NCBI GenBank assembly: GCA_963715995.1
Contig: OY970283.1
Coordinates: forward strand, 620,001-684,000
Direction: 5' to 3'
Length of the DNA stretch: 64,000 nucleotides
From: DATBDN01 sp963715995
Lineage (GTDB): Bacteria; Actinomycetota; Thermoleophilia; Solirubrobacterales; Thermoleophilaceae
Shown here: piece by piece, positions 36,458 to 47,417 of the stretch
Position numbering within the stretch: position 1 is the first letter of the stretch
Layout: every line of letters begins with the position of its first letter
Notes under the pieces: model-generated
Database searches by the model: none
Seen by the model: the letters and a program-made list of their open reading frames with translations, nothing else
Told to the model about the DNA's origin: nothing
Made by a program: the position numbers and the translations under genes

Positions 36458-39165
36458 AGCGTCTTCAGCAGCCGCTTGACCTGCGCGTGGCGCAGGCTCC
36501 GCGCGGCGCGGTAGGCCAGCTTCGCCCGCGCGCTGCGCTGCGCGGCCACCAGCTGGAGCTTGCCCTTCGGCGTGAAGACGGCGAACAGCTTGCCTCCGCC
36601 CTTCACGCACCACGCGAAGGTGGTGGCGTTCACGCTGGTCGGGCGGCCCAGGTGCTTGATCGCCGTTCCGGTGCGCTCGCCGATCCGCAGGCCGGCGATC
36701 GCGTGCTTGGTCACGCGCAGCCGGCGTGCGGTCAGGCAGCGCGAAGCCGGGGCGGCCGAGCGCTGGCCCGCGACCTGCTGCGCGCCACTGGCCGGCGGAG
36801 TCGCGTAGGCGCTGCCGTCGTCGGTGCCGCCGTTGGAGCCGCCGGCCGGCACGTCGGTCGTGCCTTGGGACCCGGTGGCGGGATCGCTCGGAGTCGAAGG
36901 ATCGGCCGGCGTCGCCGGATCGCCGGGCGTGGTCGGGTCACCAGGCGTCGTCGGGCCGTCGGCCGGCTGCGTGCCGCTGTAAGGCAGCGCATTTGCGACC
37001 AGCGGCTTCTCGAAGCTGCGCCCGTACTGCTCGCCGACGTTGCCCGCGTCGCCCGGCAGCAGCACGATGCGCTGCTCGGAGACGATTTCGTCGAGCGGGA
37101 CGGTCTGCCGCGCGTTGTCGGACTCCGCGATCAGCATCAGGTGCAGGCCGTGCGTGCCGATGTCGCCCTGGAAGTACTTCGGGTCGCTGCCCGGGTCGCC
37201 GTCCGCAGGCGTCCAGCACTTGCGCTTCTGGGTCGACCCGTCCGCGGCGGTGTAGGTGCGCGGCTCGCTGTCCGAGCGCGGGATCAGGCGCGGCCCCGGA
37301 TCGGTGCCGGTGCCGTCGTCGAAGCAGGAGTCGTCGCGGTAGTAGGGCACCGCCAGCAGCTCCTGCGGCAGCCCGCCGGGCGTGGCGTCGGTGACCTTGT
37401 CCAGCTGGTAGCGGTCGACGATCGTGCCGTAGGGGCCTGACACCTCGTTCCAGTCGAGCGACGCGTTGACCGTGTTGAAGGTCGGGTCGGTCACGTCCAT
37501 CGACAGGTGGTACTTGTTCAGCGGCAGGCACTGGCCCGAGCCGAACGCGGGATCACACGGCGGCGTGCAGAAGTTGAGCTTCTGGTACATGTCGCGGTAG
37601 GTCTGGTCCAGCTGCGAACGGCCCGGCATCGTGTCCCAGATCGAGTTGCACGGGTCGTCGAGATTGCCGAAGGCCTCGTCGTTCTTGCCGTCCACGGCAA
37701 CGCCGCCCGGGTTGCGCGGGTTGTAGTAGCGGTTGACCTTGCCGGCGTTGAAGTCCCACTGCGCGTAGATGCCGTCGGCGGGCGGGATCACGTGAACGCG
37801 CAGGAAGCTCTTCTGGCGGATGGTGTCGCGGTAGAAGGTCTCGCGGCGAATCACGTTCGTGCCGGAGTCGGCGCCCCATGTCTCGCGGATCGCGCGCACC
37901 GGGCCGACCTTCTCGCCCAGCAGCGTGCTCGAGCCGCCCCAGTTCTTGTCCTCGTCCTCGTAGCCGCAGCAGGGCGTCTCCGAATACGGATCCTGGGCGA
38001 AGGCGCGGGCCTTCCAGCGGTCGACCAGGTCGGGGCCGAACGTGTTGCCGCCGTCGGGGGAGATCTGGAGGCCGGTCAGCAGCCAGCGCCCGTCGTAGCG
38101 GAACTTGTAGCGGCTGGTGGTGATCGTCGCGGTGTCCGCCGGCCGGTGCCGCTGCGGGCACTGGAAGAAGAGGTTGTTCGGGTCGTCGTCGCGCGGCGGG
38201 TCGGTCGGGGCGTCCTTGCACTTCTCGGCGATGCCCGGCGCGCTCGGGTCGGCGCCGACGCACTTGCCCTCCCACATGAAGTGGCCCGTTGTGGCGTTGC
38301 CGTAGTTGTCGTAGCTCGACTGCGAGTAGACGAAGTCGCCGGCGTCCGAGTCGCGGTCGTACTTCACGTAGCCGTTGCTCGCGTCGAACGCTGCCTTCGG
38401 CCCGTCGGGCTTCGCCTTCATCACGTAGGCGTAGGTGGCGGTCGCGGAGGGGTTCGTCGGGTCGTCGATCCGCACCTCGCGGACCGAGTCGATGCCGGCC
38501 GGAAGCGTCGCGTCGGCCGGGGCCTGGGCGCCGGCGTCGCTTGCCATGAAGGTGAGCTCGTCGTTGTCGTCGAGGCCCTTGACCGGGTCCGGGGCCGGTG
38601 CCGAGTCGGGCAGCGCGTGGCACGGGTTGTCCGGGTCCTCCTTGGTGTAGCGGAAGCCCTCGCGGTCGAACGCGTAAGTCGTGTGCTGGTCCTCGCCCGA
38701 GTAGATCGCGAACCCCGAAGCGGAGTTGTCGAGGTAGCGGGTGAACATCTCGTCGACCTGGAACGGGATCTGCACGAACTTCTTCTGGCCGGCGTCCCAG
38801 CGATAGCCGAGCAGCTGGTTGGTGGGCGTGCCGTCGCCGAGCGTGTCGCCCGTGTCGACCTCGGGCTGCGCGTAGTGGTTGTGCGCACAGTTGGGCGTCG
38901 ACTCGAGCCAGTCGTTGGGGCTCGACCCGCGGCTGGGGTCGACCGTCCCGTTGCAGTCCTCGAGGTCGGTCAGCGGGAGCTTGGCGGTCACATTGGTGCG
39001 GGCCGACCAGTCCGGGAACTGCGCCCCGGTGAGGATCACGGGATCGGCGTCGTGCTTCGCGGGCACGGTCGGATCGACGGCGGGCGAGGCGCCGAACGCC
39101 GTCACGGCCGTCGCGAGCGCGGCGGCCAGGGCTGTTGAGATCGTGAGGGCGGGCTTCCATGCCAT
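36454..39165 (-). CDS. Large secreted protein of unknown function (903 aa)
   Basis: The signal peptide is residues 1-26 (ending TAFGASPA). The mature body (about 30-735) is rich in Asp, Pro, Tyr and Trp. Several cysteines look paired, including CCGYEDED, CTPPCDPAFGSGQC and KRKCWTPADGDPGSD. Recurrent phrases such as SYDNYGNATTGHFMWEGKC and YAQWDFNAGKVNRYYNP suggest a large beta-rich extracellular fold. A Thr-Pro-Gly-Asp-Pro repeat linker (about 752-785) joins it to a basic C-terminal domain of about 95 residues with two cysteines (SRCLTARRLRV, FAWCVKGGGKLFAVF). No catalytic motif or family is recognised. It lies alone, 45 bp after the decayed lipoprotein gene. Confidence 0.8.
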   Translation of the reverse strand: MAWKPALTISTALAAALATAVTAFGASPAVDPTVPAKHDADPVILTGAQFPDWSARTNVTAKLPLTDLEDCNGTVDPSRGSSPNDWLESTPNCAHNHYAQPEVDTGDTLGDGTPTNQLLGYRWDAGQKKFVQIPFQVDEMFTRYLDNSASGFAIYSGEDQHTTYAFDREGFRYTKEDPDNPCHALPDSAPAPDPVKGLDDNDELTFMASDAGAQAPADATLPAGIDSVREVRIDDPTNPSATATYAYVMKAKPDGPKAAFDASNGYVKYDRDSDAGDFVYSQSSYDNYGNATTGHFMWEGKCVGADPSAPGIAEKCKDAPTDPPRDDDPNNLFFQCPQRHRPADTATITTSRYKFRYDGRWLLTGLQISPDGGNTFGPDLVDRWKARAFAQDPYSETPCCGYEDEDKNWGGSSTLLGEKVGPVRAIRETWGADSGTNVIRRETFYRDTIRQKSFLRVHVIPPADGIYAQWDFNAGKVNRYYNPRNPGGVAVDGKNDEAFGNLDDPCNSIWDTMPGRSQLDQTYRDMYQKLNFCTPPCDPAFGSGQCLPLNKYHLSMDVTDPTFNTVNASLDWNEVSGPYGTIVDRYQLDKVTDATPGGLPQELLAVPYYRDDSCFDDGTGTDPGPRLIPRSDSEPRTYTAADGSTQKRKCWTPADGDPGSDPKYFQGDIGTHGLHLMLIAESDNARQTVPLDEIVSEQRIVLLPGDAGNVGEQYGRSFEKPLVANALPYSGTQPADGPTTPGDPTTPGDPATPADPSTPSDPATGSQGTTDVPAGGSNGGTDDGSAYATPPASGAQQVAGQRSAAPASRCLTARRLRVTKHAIAGLRIGERTGTAIKHLGRPTSVNATTFAWCVKGGGKLFAVFTPKGKLQLVAAQRSARAKLAYRAARSLRHAQVKRLLKTL

Positions 39166-39182
39166 GCCCGCTTAACGCAGGC

Positions 39183-39203
39183 GCCGCGCGCAACTGGCGC
39201 GGC
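39183..39203 (-). terminator. GC hairpin between the lipoprotein relic and the 903-aa gene
   Basis: GCCGCGC (39183-39189) pairs with GCGCGGC (39197-39203) around a seven-base loop. It probably ends the carboxylase-lipoprotein transcript. Confidence 0.4.
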
Positions 39204-39209
39204 CCCAGG

Positions 39210-40073
39210 TCAGATGTTGACGCCGCTGCCGGGCTTGATCGGGCGCGGCAGGCGCCGCCGCGGCGTCCGCTTGGGCGCGGGCGTCGTGCGCTTGGGCGCC
39301 GGCGTGGGCGCAGGGGTGGTGTGGGTGGTCGCCGGGGGCGGCGAGGTCTTCGGCGAACCGGGAGGCCTGCACGCCTGGCGAATGCCGATCAGGGCATCGT
39401 GGTCGTCCTCTTCCGCGAACGCCTTCGAAGAGGTCGCCGGACAGCCGCCGGAAGGCTGCTTCGTTCCCGTTGTCGAGCGCCTCGCCGGCGGCGGTGGCGG
39501 CTTCCGACGCCGTGACGAGCGCCCGCTCGTCCTGGTCGCGGATGCCGATGCTCAGCGCGCACAGGCCGGTGATGTGCCGCCGGGCGAGCTCCTGGTTCAG
39601 GGCCAGCCCGTCCTCCGCCTGGCGGCGGAGGGCGCTGCCGAGCTGGCTGTAGCGCGCGGCCAGGCAGCGCTCGATCAGCGTGGTCGATGGCCGCTGGCAC
39701 TCGCTGTCGGCGGTCTGGATCCCGGCGAGCGTGGCGAAGTAGTGGATGCCGTTGCGGCAGTCGAGCCGGACCACGTCGATCAGCCGGGTGTTGGGCGTGG
39801 CCAGCGACTCGCAGGCGTCGGTCGCCTTCGACAGCGCACGCGCGAGGTCGGGGGCGTCCCGAAGCGGATGAAGTTGCGCGTACTCGCGCTCGATCGCGCG
39901 GTACTCCTCGGGCGACAGGTGCCCGCTCGGCTGCGGGTCGCGCGGGCCGCTCGACTGTCCGGGCGGCGTCGTGCGCCGGGCCGCCTGTGGCTGCGACTGC
40001 GAGTGCGAGTTACCGCCGCACGCCGCCAGCCCGAGGGCGAGCGCCAGCAGGCCGCTGCGGGCGAGGGAGGCCG

Positions 40074-40077
<4 letters not shown>
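39210..40077 (-). pseudogene. Lipoprotein gene with lost start codon and internal frameshift
   Basis: The N-terminal frame reads a lipoprotein signal (SLARSGLLALALGLAACGG, lipobox LAAC) and then about 200 residues with several cysteines (ATDACESL, RLDCRNGIHYFATLAG). Two lesions are visible. First, no ATG, GTG or TTG occurs in frame near the start. The junction with the carboxylase reads GTAA, where the usual overlap GTGA would give a GTG start. Second, at about 39414-39424 the frame shifts by one base. In the other frame the protein continues EEDDHDALIGIRQAC and a Pro/Lys/Thr tail (PAPKRTTPAPKRTPRRR) to TGA 39210. The function is unknown. Either it is decaying or the sequence contains errors. 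Confidence 0.65.
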
Positions 40078-41837
<1,760 letters not shown>

Positions 41838-41884
41838 GGGGCGCTGACTTTAGGCGACCGCAACCGACAGGCCTGTCCGTCGGA

Positions 41885-41890
41885 CAGAAT
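41885..41890 (+). promoter_or_regulatory. Leaderless -10 (CAGAAT) for the aminopeptidase gene
   Basis: CAGAAT is followed by six bases and GTG 41897, the same geometry as several other starts in this window. Confidence 0.45.
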
Positions 41891-41896
41891 GGCAAG

Positions 41897-43763
41897 GTGA
41901 GACGCGCCGCCGCCCTGGCATCCCTGGTACTCGCGCTGGCGCTGGTGCCGGCCGCGCAGGCGAGCGTCAAGACGCATCCGTGCACGGAGGACCCGGACGC
42001 TCACTGCGGCTCGTTCACGGTGCCGCTCGACCGCACGGGCAAGGTCAAGGGCTCGATCTCGATCAAGTTCGCCTGGCTCGGCGACCTGCGCTCGCACACG
42101 CCGATACTCGCCCTGTCCGGCGGCCCCGGCCAGGCGGGCGTCTCCCTGCTCGACGACTTCGCCGACTCGCTCGACCCGGCCGGCAAGCACGCCACCGTGG
42201 TGCTCGACCAGCGCGGGACTGGCTTCTCCGGCGTGCTGCGCTGCAAGGCACTCGAGCAATCGGACCTCCTGACCGCGCACAGGGAAGCCGCCGCATGCGC
42301 GAAGAAGCTCGGGGCGCGCCGCGACTACTACTTCTCCGACGACAGCGTGGCCGACATGGACCGGCTCCGCGAGCTCCTTGGGATCAAGACGTGGTCGGTC
42401 TACGGGGTCTCCTACGGCACGCGTGTGGCGACGCTCTACGCGCAGCGCCACCCCGACCGCGTGGATCGCCTGGTGCTCGACTCGGTGGTGGAGCCAGGCG
42501 GCCCGGACCCTCTCTATGGCCCCACGTTCGCGGCCATCCCGCGTGTCCTCGGCAACGTCTGCGCGCACCACCTCTGCGACAGCGTCACGCACGACATCAA
42601 CGCCGACACCGCGAAGCTGGTCGTGAAGCTGCAGAAGGGGCCGCTGCACGGGATCCTCGTCGGTGTCGACGGCAAGCGCCACAAGCGCACGTTCGGGCGC
42701 AACCGCCTGTTCTCGTCGCTGCTCACAGGTGACTTCGACGAGTCGCTGCGCGCGGAGACGCCGACCGCGATCCGCTCCGCCCTGCATGGCGATGCCGACC
42801 CGATCCTGCGGCTGGCGCACCGAGCGAACGAGATCGAGGGCGGGGGCGACGACCCTCACTTCCTGAGCGCCGCCCTCTACGCCGCGACCGTCTGCACCGA
42901 GGAGACGTTCCCGTGGGACTGGAACGCGAGCCCGCTGACGCGACTCGCGCAGGCGAAGGCGGCCGTCGCGGCGATCCCCGAGGCGGCGCTCTACCCGTTC
43001 GACCACGCGACGACCTACGACTCCGACGAGATCGACCTGTGCTCGTACTGGCCGAAGGTGCGGCGGGTGCTGCCGCCTGCGCCGGGCCCGATCCCGAACC
43101 TGCCAACGCTGCTGATCGAGGGCCAGGACGACCTGCGCACGCCGATCGAGGGGGCGCAGAAGCTGGCTGCCGCGATCCCCGACTCGACGCTGATCACGAT
43201 CCCCGGCACCGGCCACTCGGTGCTCGGCGCGGATCTGACCGGTTGCTCGGACCGGGCGCTGCGGCAGTTCTTCCAGAACCGCCCGGTCCAGACCAGCTGC
43301 AAGCGCGCGCACGGGCGGATCCGGCCCGATGGGCCGATTCCCGCCTCGGTGGCTGGGCTCAAGCCGGCCGCTGCGGCGGGCAAGCGCGGGCGCACCGTCA
43401 CGGCCGCCGCGCTGACGGTCTACGACGTGCTCGAGCAGTCGGCGGACTCGCTGCTGACCAACCCGCTCGGGTTGATCACGGGCGGCGGCCTGCGCGGCGG
43501 GCGCTTCTACGAGACGAGCGACTCGATCGCGCTGCGCGGCGTCGTCTACATCCCCGGCGTGACCCTGTCGGGGAGGATCGCCAGCGGGGGCGCCGCGGAC
43601 GTCGAAGATCAGCGGCAGGGGCGCGGCGCACGGGCACCTGTCCTACCGCCGCGGCCACATGAGCGGGGTGCTGGACGGCCGCCGGGTCAATGGGACGATT
43701 CACTCGCTGGCACAGCCCGCTCGGGCGGCGGCAGCACGCGTTTCAAGGCGTCTCGGGCACTAA
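41897..43763 (+). pseudogene. Secreted alpha/beta-hydrolase, tripeptidyl/prolyl aminopeptidase-like, frameshifted near 3' end
   Basis: GTG 41897 starts a signal peptide ending PAAQA-S. The peptidase features follow: the oxyanion motif SGGPGQAG (residues 74-81), DQRGTGFSG, the nucleophile elbow G-V-S-Y-G with Ser172, the acid in EGQDDLRTP and the base His in GTGHSV. Members release N-terminal peptides outside the cell. The frame changes at a run of five G (43586-43590). Removing one G continues the protein as ASGAPRTSKISGRG and AHGHLSYRRGHMSGVLDGRR to TAA 43761-43763. Without correction the frame would run into the sbp promoter. The whole catalytic domain precedes the shift, so activity may survive. 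A sequencing error is quite possible. Confidence 0.8.
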
Positions 43764-43770
43764 TTGTTCT

Positions 43771-43786
43771 AAACCCGACCGGGTTT
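43771..43786 (+). promoter_or_regulatory. Candidate sulfur-regulon operator 1 (AAACCC-N4-GGGTTT)
   Basis: AAACCC (43771-43776) and GGGTTT (43781-43786) flank GACC, immediately before a TAGTAT -10-like hexamer (43790-43795). The same half-sites with the same spacing occur before sir at 53449-53464. Confidence 0.6.
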
Positions 43787-43820
43787 GAGTAGTATTGGCG
43801 TTTGCCAAACTCGACTACTC
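43787..43820 (+). promoter_or_regulatory. Two-part inverted repeat in the sbp leader
   Basis: GAGTAGT (43787-43793) pairs with ACTACTC (43814-43820), and inside it TTGGC (43795-43799) pairs with GCCAA (43804-43808). It lies between the operator and the ribosome-binding site. It could be a second operator or a leader hairpin. Confidence 0.45.
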
Positions 43821-43836
43821 CGATGGAAAAGGTGTC

Positions 43837-44844
43837 ATGAAGACTCGCATCCCTGTTGTTCTCGCCCTGCTTGCCGCGATTCCGCTGATTGCGGCGTGCG
43901 GCTCCTCATCCGATGCCTCGAGCGGAGGCAACGGCGGCCACCTGAGCCTGGTCGCCTACTCCACGCCGAAGGAGGCCTACGCGGCGCTGATCCCTGCGTT
44001 CAACAAGACGGCGTCCGGCAAGGGCGTGTCGTTCACGCAGTCGTTCGGCCCCTCCGGCGACCAGGCACGCGCGGTCCAGTCCGGCCTGCCGGCGGACGTC
44101 GTCGCGCTGTCGCTGGCGCCTGATGTCGGCAAGCTCGTCGATGCGGGCAAGGTCGCCGCTGGCTGGGACAGCGGGCCCGAGCATGGCTTCGTCACCAACT
44201 CGGTGGTCGTGTTCGGGGTCCGCAAGGGCAACCCGAAGAACATCAGGACCTGGGATGACCTCGTCAAGCCCGGTGTGCAGGTGATCGAGCCGAACCCGTT
44301 CGCCTCCGGCGGCGCGCGCTGGAACGTGATGGCGGCGTACGGAGCGCAGCTCAAGGAGGGCAAGTCGCCCGCCGAGGCCACGGCGTACCTGTCCAAGCTC
44401 TTCCACAACGTTCCCGTTCAGGACAAGTCGGCGCGCGATGCGATGACCACGTTCACGAGCGGCAAGGGCGACGTGATCCTGGCGTACGAGAACGAGGCGA
44501 TCGCCGCGCGGCAGGCCGGCCAGGACATCGACTACGTGGTTCCGGACCAGACGATCCTGATCCAGAACCCGATCGCCGTGACCAAGACGAGCAAGGACCC
44601 GGTCAAGGCGAAGGCGTTCATCGACTTCCTGCGCTCGAAGCAGGGGCAGCAGATCTTCCAGTCGAAGGGCTACCGGCCGATCGACCCCGCTCTTGTCGAC
44701 AAGTCCAAGTTCCCGACGCCGAGCAGCCTGTTCACGATCGACTCGCTCGGAGGCTGGAGCAGCGTGGGGGACAAGTTCTTCGATCCCGACAAGGGCGTCG
44801 TCGCAAAGATCGAGAAATCGCTTGGCGTTTCCACAAGCAAGTAA
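43837..44844 (+). CDS. sbp: Sulfate/thiosulfate ABC transporter substrate-binding lipoprotein
   Basis: 335 aa from ATG 43837, preceded by AAAAGG. The lipoprotein signal is MKTRIPVVLALLAAIPLIAAC with Cys21 as the anchor. The mature protein matches the Sbp/CysP family: LVAYSTPKEAYAALIPAFN, SFGPSGDQARAV, ADVVALSLAPDV, GNPKNIRTWDDLVKPGVQVI, NPFASGGARWNVMAAYGA, GDVILAYENEA and VVPDQTILIQNPIAV. It captures sulfate outside the membrane for the CysTWA transporter. First gene of the import operon, under the candidate operator. Confidence 0.95.
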   Translation: MKTRIPVVLALLAAIPLIAACGSSSDASSGGNGGHLSLVAYSTPKEAYAALIPAFNKTASGKGVSFTQSFGPSGDQARAVQSGLPADVVALSLAPDVGKLVDAGKVAAGWDSGPEHGFVTNSVVVFGVRKGNPKNIRTWDDLVKPGVQVIEPNPFASGGARWNVMAAYGAQLKEGKSPAEATAYLSKLFHNVPVQDKSARDAMTTFTSGKGDVILAYENEAIAARQAGQDIDYVVPDQTILIQNPIAVTKTSKDPVKAKAFIDFLRSKQGQQIFQSKGYRPIDPALVDKSKFPTPSSLFTIDSLGGWSSVGDKFFDPDKGVVAKIEKSLGVSTSK

Positions 44845-45655
44845 CGCGCCCCTGCCGGGGTTCGTGGCGGCACGGCGTCGAGCCATGCCGCTGCTGTCGG
44901 TCTCGGTCATCTGGCTGAGCCTGATGGTGCTGCTGCCACTGGCCGCGCTGGTGGCAAGCAGCACCGACCACGGCCTGGGTGGCTTCTGGGACACCGTGAC
45001 GAGCCGTGAGGCGGTGGCGGCGTTCAAGTTCACGCTGCTCGTATCGGTCGCGGTCGCTGCCCTGAATGCCGTGACCGGCACGCTCATCGCGTGGGTGCTC
45101 GTGCGTGACGAGTTCCGCGGGAAGACCGTCGTGAACGCGCTCATCGACCTGCCGTTCGCACTGCCGACGATCGTTGCCGGCCTGACTCTGCTGGCCCTCT
45201 ACGGGCCGAGGGGGCCCGCGCCCGTGGATGTGGCGTTCACGCGCTGGGCCGTGCTGTTCGCGCTTCTGTTCGTGACGCTGCCGTTCGTCGTGCGCTCGGT
45301 GCAGCCCGTGCTGATGGAGCTCGACCGCGAGGCAGAGGAGGCCGCGGCCTCGCTGGGCGCAGGACCGCTGGTCGTCTTCCGCCGCGTGATCCTGCCCTCG
45401 CTGGCACCCGCGATCGTGTCCGGCGCCGGGCTCGCCCTTGCGCGAGCGCTCGGCGAGTTCGGCTCGGTCGTGCTCATCTCCGGGAACCTGCCGTTCAAGA
45501 CGGAGGTCAGCTCGGTCTTCATCTACAACCGCATCCAGAGCGGCGACACGTCCGGTGCCGCGGCCGTTTCGGTGGTGCTCCTGGCGGCATCGCTGGTGCT
45601 CCTCACCGGGCTGAGCGTTGCGGGCAGGAGGTGGTCGCGATGGGCTCGCGCCTAG
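44822..45655 (+). CDS. cysT: Sulfate ABC transporter permease CysT
   Basis: 277 aa from TTG 44822, overlapping sbp by 23 bp. GTG 44864 and ATG 44885 are alternatives. The upstream start is favoured because it includes the LPGF segment that precedes the first membrane helix in CysT proteins. About six transmembrane segments are visible (for example VSVIWLSLMVLLPLAALV and FKFTLLVSVAVAALNAVTG). The EAA-loop signature that contacts the ATPase is EEAAASLGAGPLVVFRRVILPSL. It is the membrane half-channel with CysW. Confidence 0.92.
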   Translation: MAFPQASNAPLPGFVAARRRAMPLLSVSVIWLSLMVLLPLAALVASSTDHGLGGFWDTVTSREAVAAFKFTLLVSVAVAALNAVTGTLIAWVLVRDEFRGKTVVNALIDLPFALPTIVAGLTLLALYGPRGPAPVDVAFTRWAVLFALLFVTLPFVVRSVQPVLMELDREAEEAAASLGAGPLVVFRRVILPSLAPAIVSGAGLALARALGEFGSVVLISGNLPFKTEVSSVFIYNRIQSGDTSGAAAVSVVLLAASLVLLTGLSVAGRRWSRWARA

Positions 45656-46437
45656 CGCTGCGCGGGGCCGCGCTGGCCTACCTCGGCGTGCTGCTGATCC
45701 TGCCCGTCGGCATGGTCTTCTACCGCGCGTTCGAGCACGGGCTCGGGAAGTTCTTCGACGCCCTGACCTCGGGCGACGCGCAGCATGCGATCGGGCTGAC
45801 CCTGCTCGTGATCGTGATCGCCGTGCCGGTGAACACCGTGTTCGGCATCGTCATGGCGCTCGCGCTGGAGCGCCGCCGCTTCCGCGGCAGCGCACTCGTC
45901 GAGCGCATCATCGACCTGCCGTTCGCGCTGTCGCCGATCGTGATCGGCCTGGCCCTCGTGCTCGTCTACGGCGAGCAGGGCTGGGTCGGCGGGACGCTGG
46001 TCGACCACGGCATCCGCGTGATCTTCTCGACCCCCGGAATCGTGCTGGCGACCATGTTCGTGTCGCTGCCGTTCGTGGTGCGCGAGGTGGCCCCGGTGCT
46101 GCGCGAGATAGGCACCGAGCAGGAGGAGGCGGCCCAGACGCTCGGCGCCGGCGGCTGGCAGACGTTCTGGCGCGTCACGCTGCCGGCGATCCGGCCGGCC
46201 GTCGGTTACGGCGTCGTCCTGACCACGGCGCGCGCGCTGGGGGAGTTCGGCGCGGTCGCGGTGGTGTCGGGTCACCTCCAGGGGCAGACCGAGACGCTCA
46301 CGCTGTTCGTGCAGGACAAGTTCGAGGGCTTCGACGTGACCGGCGCGTATGCCGTGTCGGTTGTGCTGGCCGTGTTCGCGATGAGCGCGCTGCTTGGAAT
46401 GACATACCTGGACCGCAGGAGAACAAGGAGAACCTGA
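45640..46437 (+). CDS. cysW: Sulfate ABC transporter permease CysW
   Basis: 265 aa from ATG 45640, chosen over GTG 45631 because AGGAGG (45626-45631) then sits eight bases away. It overlaps cysT by 16 bp and its TGA shares one base with the cysA start. Six hydrophobic segments are visible, with the family phrases TSGDAQHAIGLTLLV, DLPFALSPIVIGLALVL, and the EAA loop EEAAQTLGAGGWQTFWRVTLP. It forms the heterodimeric channel with CysT. Confidence 0.94.
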   Translation: MGSRLALRGAALAYLGVLLILPVGMVFYRAFEHGLGKFFDALTSGDAQHAIGLTLLVIVIAVPVNTVFGIVMALALERRRFRGSALVERIIDLPFALSPIVIGLALVLVYGEQGWVGGTLVDHGIRVIFSTPGIVLATMFVSLPFVVREVAPVLREIGTEQEEAAQTLGAGGWQTFWRVTLPAIRPAVGYGVVLTTARALGEFGAVAVVSGHLQGQTETLTLFVQDKFEGFDVTGAYAVSVVLAVFAMSALLGMTYLDRRRTRRT

Positions 46438-47390
46438 TGGCGATCGAGGCTCACAACATCACCAAGCGCTTCGGCGACTTCGTCGCGCTCGACGACGTCT
46501 CCGTGGACGTGCCCGCCGGGTCGCTGACAGCGCTGCTCGGTCCGAGCGGCGGCGGCAAGTCCACGCTCCTGCGAATCATCGCCGGGCTCGAGTCACCAGA
46601 CGCCGGACAGGTCTGCATCGAGGGCCGCGACATGACCGGCGTGACGCCACAGGAACGCGGCGTCGGCTTCGTCTTCCAGCACTACGCGGCGTTCAAGCAC
46701 ATGACTGTGCGCGAGAACGTGGCGTTCGGGTTGCGCATCCGCAAGCGCCCCAAGGCCCAGGTCGCGCGCCGCGTCGACGAGCTTCTGAGCCTGGTCCAGC
46801 TGAGCCAGTTCGCCAAGCGTTACCCGAGCGAGCTGTCCGGAGGGCAGCGCCAGCGCATGGCGCTTGCGCGAGCGCTTGCCGTGGAGCCCTCGGTGCTGCT
46901 GCTGGACGAGCCGTTCGGCGCGCTCGACGCGAACGTCCGCGAAGAGCTGCGCGCGTGGCTGCGTCGCCTGCACGAGGAGATGCCTGTGACCACCCTGTTC
47001 GTGACCCACGATCAGGAGGAGGCGATGGAGCTGGCCGACCAGATCGTGGTGGTCTCGCACGGGCGCGTCGAGCAGGCCGGCACCCCGACCGAGCTCTACG
47101 ACGCCCCGGCCAACGAGTTCGTCATGAACTTCATCGGCCCGGTGACCCGGCTCGGCGGGCGGCTGGTGCGCCCTCACGACCTCCAGCTGCTGGTCGAGGC
47201 CGATGCGGGGGCCGCCGAGGCTGTGGTGGAGCGGATCGTGCGCCTGGGCTTCGAGGTGCGCGTCGAGCTGGCTCTGGGCGACGGCGAGCCGCTGTCGGTA
47301 CAGCTGCCGCGCGGAGAGGCCGAACAGCTGGAGCTGCGGCGCGGCGACATCGTCTACGTGCGCTCGACCGCACAGCCGGTGCCCGCCTGA
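46437..47390 (+). CDS. cysA: Sulfate ABC transporter ATP-binding protein CysA
   Basis: 317 aa from ATG 46437, with AAGGAG seven bases upstream. Nucleotide-binding motifs: Walker A GPSGGGKST (residues about 35-43), Q-loop FVFQHYAAF, signature LSGGQRQR, Walker B VLLLDEPF, and the switch His in FVTHDQEEA. A short TOBE-like C-terminal domain (about 240-317) is rebuilt from LGGRLVRPHDLQLLV onward. It powers sulfate import with CysT and CysW. A longer frame reading into it from upstream is antisense noise over cysW. Confidence 0.95.
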   Translation: MAIEAHNITKRFGDFVALDDVSVDVPAGSLTALLGPSGGGKSTLLRIIAGLESPDAGQVCIEGRDMTGVTPQERGVGFVFQHYAAFKHMTVRENVAFGLRIRKRPKAQVARRVDELLSLVQLSQFAKRYPSELSGGQRQRMALARALAVEPSVLLLDEPFGALDANVREELRAWLRRLHEEMPVTTLFVTHDQEEAMELADQIVVVSHGRVEQAGTPTELYDAPANEFVMNFIGPVTRLGGRLVRPHDLQLLVEADAGAAEAVVERIVRLGFEVRVELALGDGEPLSVQLPRGEAEQLELRRGDIVYVRSTAQPVPA

Positions 47391-47405
47391 GGTCCCGCGC
47401 CGCGC

Positions 47406-47411
47406 CACAAT
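47406..47411 (+). promoter_or_regulatory. Leaderless -10 (CACAAT) for the Rrf2 gene
   Basis: CACAAT is followed by six bases and GTG 47418. It would give the regulator a promoter of its own inside the import operon. Confidence 0.4.
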
Positions 47412-47417
47412 GGCGCG

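Noticed and set aside
43590..43792. Extension of the aminopeptidase frame through the sbp operator to 43792
   Set aside because: The other frame gives a sensible C-terminus ending at 43763, and the extension would code through a regulatory palindrome.
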